A stretch of DNA of 10,063 nt from JBGPYB01 sp041493035 (lineage in GTDB: Bacteria > Acidobacteriota > Vicinamibacteria > Fen-336). The notes beneath the pieces were generated by a model. It saw only the letters and a list, made by a program, of their open reading frames with translations, was not told where the DNA came from and searched no databases. This document shows, piece after piece, positions 1 to 6,526 of this stretch. A program made the translations under genes and the position numbers. The stretch lies in the NCBI GenBank assembly GCA_041493035.1, contig JBGPYB010000166.1, forward strand, positions 1-10,063, read 5' to 3'. Positions within the stretch are counted from its first letter, which is position 1, and each line of letters starts with the position of its first letter.

Positions 1-465
1 CAGGTCACGCGCAACCGGATAGGCGTTGTTCATGAAAGCCAAAAACTTGCGCTTCTGTTCTCCGGCCCCGTCAACAATGCCTAGTAGGTGACCGGTTGGT
101 ATTCGGCCGGTGCTGATCGCCCTCCAGTGCTCCTTCTCATCCTCGCTCAATCCTGCGTAGGGAATACGGGTCGCACCCCGGGACACGTAGGCATCGATAG
201 CGTCCCGCATGAGGTCTCCCGCTGGCTTGATGCAGTGGTTCATGGAGGCCAGTTCAAGGTAGAGGCGTCCTAGGCTGAAAGCCCTGGCGGGCGAACTGGC
301 AATCGTGGCAAGAAGCTCCTCTGCGACGACAACAGAGGCAGGTATTACCAACTCCCCGGAAGCTACCACCGCCCGAAGACGCTGGACGTGCTCTGCCGTG
401 ACCCCGTTCTCCTTCGACCGAATGTGGCCGAAGACGTTGGTATCGACGTACGCGACAAGGGGCAT
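1..465 (-). CDS. PIN-like nuclease domain protein, 3' end cut by window edge
   Basis: An open frame of 155 codons runs from an ATG at 465 to the window edge with no stop, so the C-terminus is missing. The first residues read MPLVAYVDTNVFGH. A hydrophobic beta strand ending in D-T-N is the usual opening of a PIN-domain ribonuclease, and Asp8 would be the first metal ligand. A second hydrophobic stretch ends in VVVAEELLA (Glu49/Glu50), where PIN domains carry their conserved glutamate. The rest (about residues 60-155) is helical and rich in charge and does not match a short VapC, so this is a larger PIN-like protein. The start follows the stop of the 478-1212 gene by 12 bases with a GGAAG ribosome site in between, so the two are very probably co-transcribed. 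Codon use (GTA, ATA, CTA, AGG) and lower G+C differ from the core genes, which suggests transfer. The PIN assignment rests on the N-terminal motif only. RNase activity is inferred. Confidence 0.68.
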   Translation of the reverse strand, partial: MPLVAYVDTNVFGHIRSKENGVTAEHVQRLRAVVASGELVIPASVVVAEELLATIASSPARAFSLGRLYLELASMNHCIKPAGDLMRDAIDAYVSRGATRIPYAGLSEDEKEHWRAISTGRIPTGHLLGIVDGAGEQKRKFLAFMNNAYPVARDL

Positions 466-477
466 TCGGCTTCCAGC

Positions 478-1212
478 CTAGAAAGCTGTCCGGAACGCTT
501 CTATTGTCGCGGACACCTCACGCTGGATGTCCCGAAGCGCTGCTACGACATCAATGCGACCGTCGATCAGCAACCGCAGAGCGTACTCTGCCTGCGCATG
601 AACATCTTGCCCGTCGCGACTCGCCCGCTCGAACATGGCACGCGTACCATGCTCTAGTCTGCCCCCAGCTGGCTTGCTTGTGAGTAGATATTCGCCCTGG
701 ACGAAATTCCCTACTAGCACCAGGGTCTTGTGCTTGTCCGAATTTGAGATGTCGCGCAGGGTAGCCGCCCATGCGGCTCCGTTGTACGGCTGGAACGTCT
801 CGATGAGCGCGACGTGTTGATCACTGACGCCTCTAAGCGCCTTGTTCCGATACTCCCGGAATCCACGCTGCTTCCCAACCTGGGCGGGGTTGTCGCAAAT
901 CGGGAATTGCGTCTGTTCGACGGCCTGGCCGCTATCTCTCTTGGCTAGTTCGTAGACCAGATAGTCAAGCGCGCAGCGCAGATTGAAGACTGCCTCACTG
1001 ACAAGAACCTGCACGCCTGGAGGCACAGGCCTCGGCCAGTCCGTCTCTTTAATGCTGAACTCTAGGTCGCCCTGGACGACACCGGGATCGTTGCTGGCAA
1101 TGACTTCCGACTCGTAGCTGCGTGCCGTGCGCCCTATCAGTGCGGTCAGGGTTTTGGAGTGTCGCCTGGAGCGGCGAACTCGCTCGATTGCCCCATCAAG
1201 CGGGTGGTCCAC
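478..1212 (-). CDS. Uncharacterised helical family protein (NLRxALDxLVY / SNxDKHK motifs)
   Basis: A complete 244-residue protein starts at GTG (1212) with an AGGA 11 bases upstream. It resembles, from memory, a widespread family of hypothetical proteins in actinobacteria and other soil bacteria. The recognisable pattern is NLRCALDYLVYEL at 77-89, TQFPI at 101-105, a conserved ETFQPY at 138-143, and SNSDKHK at 156-162. It has no signal peptide or membrane segment. The first 30 residues and the last 45 are helical, and the middle (about 42-66) looks like a strand-rich insert. An Arg in a long helix followed by a later polar His motif recalls HEPN RNases. The standard R-x4-6-H spacing is not met, so HEPN is only a suggestion. 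The gene ends 12 bases before a PIN-like gene, so it may be the partner of that protein. It lies 82 bases after the regulator gene, and its composition differs from the core. Function unknown. Confidence 0.8.
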   Translation of the reverse strand: MDHPLDGAIERVRRSRRHSKTLTALIGRTARSYESEVIASNDPGVVQGDLEFSIKETDWPRPVPPGVQVLVSEAVFNLRCALDYLVYELAKRDSGQAVEQTQFPICDNPAQVGKQRGFREYRNKALRGVSDQHVALIETFQPYNGAAWAATLRDISNSDKHKTLVLVGNFVQGEYLLTSKPAGGRLEHGTRAMFERASRDGQDVHAQAEYALRLLIDGRIDVVAALRDIQREVSATIEAFRTAF

Positions 1213-1294
1213 GGTCGCGTCAATCCTAACCGGGTTCTCCTCAGGCGCACACGTAGCCGACTTTCCGGGTTCGTGATTTGTCCTTCCCCGGGAC

Positions 1295-2656
1295 CTACCC
1301 GTCCTTCTCCTGGCTGATCCCGTACTGCTCGAGCTTCTTGTACAGGTTCGAGCGCGGCGTGCCGATGGCCGCGGCGGTGGCGGAGATGTTCCAGCGGGCT
1401 TCGCGCAGCTTTTGAACGATGAAGGCGCGCTCGGCCGACTCCTTGAACCCGCGCAGCGAGCCGCCGGTCTCGGGGACCTCGGCGGAATCGCCGGGACCGC
1501 GGAGCACCTCGGAGAGATGCTCGGAGCGGATCTCGTCTCCTTCGACCATGATGAGGAGGCGCTCGAGCGTGTTCCGAAGCTCGCGGACGTTGCCGCGCCA
1601 CGGATGGCGCTTCAGCAAGTCGAACACTCCCGGAGCGAAGCTCTTGCGCCGAAAGTTGTTCTCGGCCGAGAACCGCGTGACAAAATGGTCGACGAGGGGC
1701 TCGACGTCTTCGGGGCGCTCGCGAAGGGGCGGCACGCGCATCGGGATCACCGAGAGGCGGAAGTAGAGGTCCTCGCGGAAGTCTCCCTTCGCGATGGATT
1801 CCTCGAGGTTCTTGTTGGTGGCGGCGATGACACGAACGTCCACCTCGATGGTCCTCTGCGAGCCGATGCGCTCGACCTCGCCCTCTTGCAGCACCCGGAG
1901 GACCTTCGCCTGGGTCCTGAGGCTCATGTCTCCGACCTCGTCGAGGAAGATCGTCCCCTTGTGGGCCAGCTCGAACTTCCCGATCTGCTTCTCGGTGGCG
2001 CCGGTGAACGAGCCCTTCTCGTGGCCGAACAGCTCGCTCTCGATCAGCTCCTCGGGGATCGCCGCGCAGTTGACCTGGACGAAGGCCTCGTCCTTCCGCA
2101 GGCTGTTACGGTGGATCGCCCGAGCGACCAGCTCCTTTCCGACGCCGCTCTCCCCGTTGATGAGGACGGTGGCGTTCGTCGGAGCCGCGCGCCTGATGGC
2201 GTCCCAGACCTTCTCGAGGGACGCGCTCCGCCCGACCATCCTGTGGCGGTCGTCGAAGGACAGCTTGAGTCTCCGGTTTTCCTCGGAGAGGCGGCGCTGG
2301 GAGAGTGCGTTCCGCGCCACGAGCAGGATGCGATCGGTCTCGGGAGGCTTCTCGATGAAGTCGTAGGCGCCGAGCTTGGTCGCTTCCACCGCCGTCTTCA
2401 CCGTGCCGTGCCCCGACAGGATGATGACGGGCGGGCTGTCTTCCTCGGCCTTCAGGCGCTTCAGCACCTCCATGCCGTCGACCTGGGGCATCTTGATGTC
2501 GAGAAGCACGAGATCGGGAGCTTCCTTCTCGGCGATCTTCAGCCCCGCGGGACCGTTGGCCGCGAGGACGCACTCGTACCCCTCGTACTCGAAGATCATC
2601 TTGAGGGACGCGCGAATCGCTTCTTCGTCGTCGATGATGAGGACCTTGGCCTTCAG
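1295..2656 (-). CDS. NtrC-family sigma-54-dependent response regulator
   Basis: This is a cytoplasmic two-component regulator of 453 residues with the full three-part layout. The receiver domain (about 3-120) has acidic Asp9/Asp10, phospho-acceptor Asp53 in LVLLDIKMP, Ser81 and Lys103. The AAA+ sigma-54 interaction domain (about 140-370) has Walker A GESGVGKE (168-175), the sigma-54 loop written GSFTGA (215-220, usual form GAFTGA) and Walker B GTIFLDE (234-240). The Fis-type helix-turn-helix lies at about 421-446 (TPRSNLYKKLEQYGI). It should open sigma-54 promoters when phosphorylated. Start: no ATG, GTG or TTG lies between the domain and a GTG at 2725 inside htrA. The receiver begins exactly at a CTG (2656) that overlaps the htrA stop as CTGA, with GGAG 8 bases upstream. 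I chose CTG; the alternative GTG start would add 23 unlike residues. Coupling to htrA suggests an envelope-related role. No kinase partner is visible. Confidence 0.93.
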   Translation of the reverse strand: MKAKVLIIDDEEAIRASLKMIFEYEGYECVLAANGPAGLKIAEKEAPDLVLLDIKMPQVDGMEVLKRLKAEEDSPPVIILSGHGTVKTAVEATKLGAYDFIEKPPETDRILLVARNALSQRRLSEENRRLKLSFDDRHRMVGRSASLEKVWDAIRRAAPTNATVLINGESGVGKELVARAIHRNSLRKDEAFVQVNCAAIPEELIESELFGHEKGSFTGATEKQIGKFELAHKGTIFLDEVGDMSLRTQAKVLRVLQEGEVERIGSQRTIEVDVRVIAATNKNLEESIAKGDFREDLYFRLSVIPMRVPPLRERPEDVEPLVDHFVTRFSAENNFRRKSFAPGVFDLLKRHPWRGNVRELRNTLERLLIMVEGDEIRSEHLSEVLRGPGDSAEVPETGGSLRGFKESAERAFIVQKLREARWNISATAAAIGTPRSNLYKKLEQYGISQEKDG

Positions 2657-4044
2657 GATGGGTTCTCCACTTCTGCCTTGACGAGGAACGAGCCGCGAGG
2701 ACGCGGGCGGAAGATGTAGAGCCACGCGATCTCGCCGGGCTTCAACTGCGCGATCACGCGCTTGTACGATGCGATGTCGGGCGTGGCCCGGCGGTTGACC
2801 TCGACGATGATGTCCCCGTGGGCCAGGTCGTCGAGGCCCGTCGCGAGGCCCACCACTTCCTGGACGACGACACCCATCCGATCGGTGGGAATGCGGAACT
2901 CTCGCCGCATCCGTCGCGTCAGCTCGGACGGGACGATCCCGAGGGAGTCCCCCTTCCGCGGCGCCGAAGGGGCCGGGGTCTTGACGCCGCTCTCGGGAAC
3001 GTCATCAGCCGCACGCTCGTCGAGGCGCGCCGCCAGGTTCAACTCCTTGCCGTCGCGAAAGACGGTGAGGGTCACGGCGCTTCCCGGCGCCTTTCCCGCG
3101 ATGAGGTGCACGAGGCGATCACCGTCTTCGATTTTCTGCCCCGACATCGCCGTGATCACGTCGTAACGCCGCAAGCCGGCAGCGTCCCCCGCGCTCCCCT
3201 TCACCACGTCGAGAACCACGGCCCCGCGCGCCTCTTTCATGGCGAGGAGTCGCTGGAGATCGGGCTCCATCTCCTCGAGCTGGATGCCGAGGTAGCCACG
3301 AGACACGTGGCCCGAGGCCCGAAGCTGCCCCATGATCTCGCGGGCCACGTTGATGGGGATCGCGAAGCCGATCCCCTGTCCCTCCATGCTGACGGCGGCG
3401 TTGATGCCAATGGCCTCCCCCGCGGCGTTGATCAGCGGGCCACCCGAGTTTCCCGGGTTGATGGCAGCGTCGGTCTGGATGTAGGAATCGAACGAGGCGT
3501 TGAAGATCTTCCGCCCCTTGGAGGAGACGACGCCGGCGGTTACCGTGTGATCGTACGAATAGGGATTGCCGATGGCGCAGACCCAATCCCCCACCCTCAG
3601 GCGATCGGAGTCGCCCAGGCGAACGGCTGGAAGCGACGTCGCCTTGACCTTGATCAGCGCGAGGTCGGTGTTCGGATCGGCGCCCACGAGGGTGGCGGCC
3701 ATCTCTCGCTTGTCGGCCAGGCGCACGCGGATGCGCGACGAGCCGCTGACCACGTGGCTGTTGGTGAGGATGAGGCCCGCCGGATCCACGACGAAGCCCG
3801 AGCCCTCGCCGCGCTGCGGCACCTCGACGTCGGGAGCATCCTCGACGTCCTCGTGAGGGTTGGCGAGCGCGCTGTCTACCACGGTGATGTTGACGACGGC
3901 GGGGTTCACCTGCTCCACGATGTCGGCAAAGGACGGCGCGCTCGGCGAGCGTCCCACGACTCCGCCCCCCGCGGCCACGAAGCCGAGGAGCGCCGAGACC
4001 GAGAGCGCAAAGACGGCCACCAGGGCGACGACGGAGCGCGGCAT
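2653..4044 (-). CDS. htrA: HtrA/DegP-family periplasmic serine protease with two PDZ domains
   Basis: A 463-residue Do-type serine protease and chaperone that degrades misfolded envelope proteins. Residues 5-26 form a hydrophobic signal or anchor helix followed by a Gly-rich stretch. There is no clear cleavage site, so it may stay membrane-tethered. The trypsin-like domain (about 40-235) shows the triad: His97 in LTNSHVV, Asp127 in NTDLALI and Ser200 in PGNSGGPL. PDZ1 follows (starting near SRGYLGIQL, up to about 345). A Pro/Ala linker then leads to PDZ2 (starting near DSLGIVPSEL and ending near YIFRPRPRG). The length is normal for DegP/DegQ. The start is the ATG at 4044, 28 bases after the ligA stop. 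A longer frame to 4146 exists but runs back into ligA and would bury the signal helix. No Shine-Dalgarno sequence is seen before this ATG, but a TATACT box is. The 3' end overlaps the regulator gene by four bases. The family call is firm; periplasmic location is inferred from the N-terminus. Confidence 0.95.
   Translation of the reverse strand: MPRSVVALVAVFALSVSALLGFVAAGGGVVGRSPSAPSFADIVEQVNPAVVNITVVDSALANPHEDVEDAPDVEVPQRGEGSGFVVDPAGLILTNSHVVSGSSRIRVRLADKREMAATLVGADPNTDLALIKVKATSLPAVRLGDSDRLRVGDWVCAIGNPYSYDHTVTAGVVSSKGRKIFNASFDSYIQTDAAINPGNSGGPLINAAGEAIGINAAVSMEGQGIGFAIPINVAREIMGQLRASGHVSRGYLGIQLEEMEPDLQRLLAMKEARGAVVLDVVKGSAGDAAGLRRYDVITAMSGQKIEDGDRLVHLIAGKAPGSAVTLTVFRDGKELNLAARLDERAADDVPESGVKTPAPSAPRKGDSLGIVPSELTRRMRREFRIPTDRMGVVVQEVVGLATGLDDLAHGDIIVEVNRRATPDIASYKRVIAQLKPGEIAWLYIFRPRPRGSFLVKAEVENPS
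2665..2668 (-). promoter_or_regulatory. Ribosome binding site deciding the CTG start of the NtrC-type regulator
   Basis: GGAG at 2665-2668 lies within the last codons of htrA, 8 bases before the CTG at 2656. The spacing fits translation from CTG, which overlaps the htrA TGA by the four bases CTGA. This is the main evidence for that rare start codon. Confidence 0.5.
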
Positions 4045-4052
4045 CAGCAGCG

Positions 4053-4058
4053 AGTATA
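4053..4058 (-). promoter_or_regulatory. Candidate -10 box (TATACT) directly before htrA
   Basis: TATACT at 4053-4058 on the minus strand stands out in a GC-rich 28-base gap between ligA and htrA. It ends 8 bases before the htrA ATG, so a transcript starting 6-8 bases after it would begin at or next to the start codon. No Shine-Dalgarno sequence is visible. No -35 box is seen at the right distance (CAAGGC at 17 bases), so support is moderate to low. Confidence 0.3.
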
Positions 4059-4072
4059 ACCGGCGGCGCGGC

Positions 4073-6079
4073 TCAGCCTTGAGCCAGGCGGTCCCGCAGC
4101 TCTCCCTCGGTGATGCAGGGCACACCCAGCTCCTGCGCTTTCGCATATTTCGAGCCCGGGTCGGCCCCCACCACGACGAACGAGGTCTTCTTCGAGACCG
4201 ACGACGTGACCCGTCCTCCCCGCGCTTCGATCGCCGCCTTCGCGTCGTCTCGTGTCATCCCTTCGAGGCTCCCCGTCAGGACGAACTGCATCCCCTGGAA
4301 CGCGAGGGATGCCGGGGCGGCCCCGTCCTCGGCGATGCGCAGCCCCGCGGCCGCAAGGCGCGCCATCAGCCGAGCGTTGGCCTCGTCGCCGAACCAGTCG
4401 TGGACCGAGTGAGCCACCACGGGGCCGATCTCGTAGAGCGCGTCGATCTCGTCCACGGAAGCCTTGGCCAGCACGTCCAGGCCTCGGAAGTGGCGCGTCA
4501 GAAGCATCGCGGCACGCTCGCCGACGAATCGAATGCCAAGGCCGAACAGGAGCCGCCGCACCTCGCGCCCCTTGCTGGCGTCGATCTGATCGAGGAGATT
4601 CTGGCCGGACTTCTCCGCCATTCGTTCGAGGCCCACGACGTCCTCGAGCCGCAGCGCGTAGAGGTCGGCGAAGTCCTTGACGAGCCCCTTCTCCACCAGT
4701 TGACGCACTAAAACGTCCCCCAGACCCTCGATGTCCATGGCCTGCCGGCGAGCGTAGTGCTTGAGGCGCTCTTCGACTTGCGCGGGGCACGAGGCGTTCG
4801 GGCACCGACGGTCCACTTCCCCCTCGGTCTTGATGGCGGCGCTGCCGCAGATCGGGCAAACGTCCGGTGGCATCCAGGAGACGGTCCCCGGCGGTCGCTT
4901 CGCGGCGACGACCTCGACGACCTTCGGGATGACGTCGCCGCCCTTCTCGATGAGGACCGTGTCTCCGAGGCGGACATCCTTGCGCGCGACTTCTTCCTCG
5001 TTGTGGAGCGTCGCCCGGCTCACTGTCGAACCGGCGAGCAGAACCGGGTCCAGGTGGGCGACGGGCGTGAGCTTCCCCGTTCGCCCCACCTGCACCTCGA
5101 TGGCGCGCACGACGGTGGCCGCCTGTCGCGGCGGGTATTTGTACGCGATGGCCCAGCGAGGGAACTTGGTCGTGAATCCGAGCTCGCTCTGGAGGCCGAA
5201 GTCGTCCACCTTCACGACCACGCCGTCGATGTCGTATTCGAGGGAGTCGCGCTTCTCGCGCCACTCCGCGCAGAAAGCCAGGACGTCGTCCAAGCCGCGA
5301 CAGAGTCGGGAGGTCGGGTTGACCTTGAGCCCCCAGCCGCTCATGCGTCCCAAGGCCTCGGAATGGGACCGGATGGCGAGACCCTGGACCTCGGCCACGG
5401 CGTAGAGGTAGATGTCGAGACCGCGCTCGGCCACGACCCGCGCGTCGAGGGTCTTCATCGTGCCGGCCGCGGAGTTCCGCGGGTTCGCGAACGGCTCCTC
5501 TTCGCTCTCCTCCCGCTCGCGGTTGATCGCCTCGAAGCGAGACCGCGGAAGGAAGACCTCACCCCGCACTTCGAGCGCCTCCGGCACGTCCGTCCCGAGA
5601 AGCGCCAGCGGAACGGACTTGATGGCGCGCACATTGGGCGTCACGTCGTCACCCCGAACGCCGTCGCCCCGCGTGACGCCACGCACGAGGCGTCCGCCTT
5701 CGTAGTGGAGGGCCATCGAGAGGCCGTCGATCTTCAGCTCGGCGACGTACGTCATCTCGCGCTGACCCACCAGGCGGTAGATCCGCTCCTCGAATTCTCG
5801 AAGCTCGTCCTCGCTGTAAGTGTTGTCGAGGCTGAGCATCGGCGCGCGGTGGGTGAAGCTCGGGAACTCCTCGGAGGGACGCTCCCCCACGCGCTGCGTC
5901 GGGCTGTCGGGCGTGACCAACTCAGGGAACTGCGCCTCAAGGTCACGCAGCTCGCGCTCCAGGGCGTCGTAGTCGGCGTCGGAGATTTCGGGCTTGCTGA
6001 GGACGTAGTAGAGGCGCTCGTGGCGCCGGATCTCGTCCTGCAGTTTCAGGATGCGGGCCGCCCCGCGATCGCGGTTCAC
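4073..6079 (-). CDS. ligA: NAD-dependent DNA ligase LigA
   Basis: A 668-residue ligase that seals nicks during replication and repair using NAD+. Domain Ia (1-60) carries the NAD-binding HERLYYV and SDADYDALERELRDLE stretch. The adenylation domain has the KxDG motif at 116-119 (Lys116 takes the AMP) and NPRNSAAG at 199-206. An OB fold follows. The zinc finger uses Cys408, Cys411, Cys426 and Cys431. Helix-hairpin-helix repeats come next (EGLGDVLVRQL and LFGLGIRFVGERAA), then a C-terminal BRCT domain (about 590-668, with FVLTGSLEGMTRDDAK). The length is typical of the family (about 670). The start is a GTG at 6079 that overlaps the stop of the upstream membrane-protein gene as GTGA, a usual sign of translational coupling. 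The open frame extends upstream to 6400, but that part is Arg-rich, lies over the neighbour and is not ligase. It should be an essential, single-copy gene, so its presence marks this block as core chromosome. Confidence 0.98.
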   Translation of the reverse strand: MNRDRGAARILKLQDEIRRHERLYYVLSKPEISDADYDALERELRDLEAQFPELVTPDSPTQRVGERPSEEFPSFTHRAPMLSLDNTYSEDELREFEERIYRLVGQREMTYVAELKIDGLSMALHYEGGRLVRGVTRGDGVRGDDVTPNVRAIKSVPLALLGTDVPEALEVRGEVFLPRSRFEAINREREESEEEPFANPRNSAAGTMKTLDARVVAERGLDIYLYAVAEVQGLAIRSHSEALGRMSGWGLKVNPTSRLCRGLDDVLAFCAEWREKRDSLEYDIDGVVVKVDDFGLQSELGFTTKFPRWAIAYKYPPRQAATVVRAIEVQVGRTGKLTPVAHLDPVLLAGSTVSRATLHNEEEVARKDVRLGDTVLIEKGGDVIPKVVEVVAAKRPPGTVSWMPPDVCPICGSAAIKTEGEVDRRCPNASCPAQVEERLKHYARRQAMDIEGLGDVLVRQLVEKGLVKDFADLYALRLEDVVGLERMAEKSGQNLLDQIDASKGREVRRLLFGLGIRFVGERAAMLLTRHFRGLDVLAKASVDEIDALYEIGPVVAHSVHDWFGDEANARLMARLAAAGLRIAEDGAAPASLAFQGMQFVLTGSLEGMTRDDAKAAIEARGGRVTSSVSKKTSFVVVGADPGSKYAKAQELGVPCITEGELRDRLAQG

Positions 6080-6519
6080 GGCACGGTCCCGGCAGCCTTG
6101 ACACGCGCGCCGTCGTCGAGAGTCCGCGCCCGCGCCACGACGTCCTCGATGCCGAACCCGCGGACGGGAGACGACGACGCCCGATCGAGCGCACCACGAA
6201 CCTCGGCGTAGACCGCGGCTGCCGAGACCGCGTTCTTGGCACTGAGCGACTGCGCCGCGTCCAGCGCCAAGCCGGCGGCCTCGCGAGCCCACGGCAGGGG
6301 TGCCACGAGGTCGACGACTCGAGCGGCCGCGTGCCCGGCTCGGCGGGCGTGATCGGCGCCGCGAGGAGCACTCATGAGGCGCACGTGAAAGCGGACCCAC
6401 TGGAGGTCACCGTAGCCCTCCGCGAGCCGCGGGCCGGCGAGGACCGCGGCCGCGATGAGGGCGAGGGCGAGGATCTGCGCCGTCAGGCGTCCGAAGGGGA
6501 AGCTGCGGGTCCGCCCCAC
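6076..6519 (-). CDS. Small single-helix membrane protein, unknown function
   Basis: A 147-residue protein that I do not recognise. The likely start is a GTG at 6519, preceded by AGG 6 bases upstream and only 7 bases after the stop of the polyprenyl synthase gene. The same frame is open up to 6690, but that part lies inside the synthase gene and has no protein-like character. Residues 1-10 are polar and basic, 11-30 form one hydrophobic Leu/Ala helix, and the remainder is Ala- and Arg-rich and predicted helical with no Cys. It would be a signal-anchored protein with its C-terminal domain outside the cytoplasm (basic residues before the helix). The end overlaps the ligA start (GTGA), so it is translated as part of the same operon. 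Tight spacing on both sides supports it as a real gene. The alanine-rich helical tail might be a coiled-coil or TPR-like segment, but no repeat is clear. Confidence 0.72.
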   Translation of the reverse strand: MGRTRSFPFGRLTAQILALALIAAAVLAGPRLAEGYGDLQWVRFHVRLMSAPRGADHARRAGHAAARVVDLVAPLPWAREAAGLALDAAQSLSAKNAVSAAAVYAEVRGALDRASSSPVRGFGIEDVVARARTLDDGARVKAAGTVP

Positions 6520-6526
6520 CGTCGGC

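Noticed and set aside
388..657. Plus-strand frame of 89 codons spanning the junction of the two left-edge genes
   Set aside because: It is antisense to both genes, lacks a convincing ribosome site and has no recognisable pattern.
1258..1290. Possible tRNA T-arm signature (GGGTTCGTG) at the island edge
   Set aside because: The arms do not pair, and no acceptor stem or anticodon arm can be built around it.
1283..1297. Hairpin after the regulator stop (GTCC...GGAC) as a terminator
   Set aside because: Only a 4-base stem and no T-run on the minus strand.
1412..2719. Long plus-strand open frame of 435 codons opposite the NtrC-type regulator
   Set aside because: It is antisense to a gene with clear domains and catalytic motifs. 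GC-rich codon bias opens long antisense frames, and the protein shows no family pattern.
2818..4059. Plus-strand open frame of 413 codons opposite htrA
   Set aside because: Antisense to a gene with an intact catalytic triad. The translation is His/Asp/Arg-rich without recognisable domains.
4757..6211. Plus-strand open frame of 484 codons opposite ligA
   Set aside because: Shadow of the ligA codon pattern. It has no motif and no ribosome site that supports it.
6080..6400. N-terminal extension of ligA to 6400
   Set aside because: The added part is Arg-rich, overlaps the membrane-protein gene and has no counterpart in the ligase family. The GTG at 6079 with the GTGA overlap gives the normal length.
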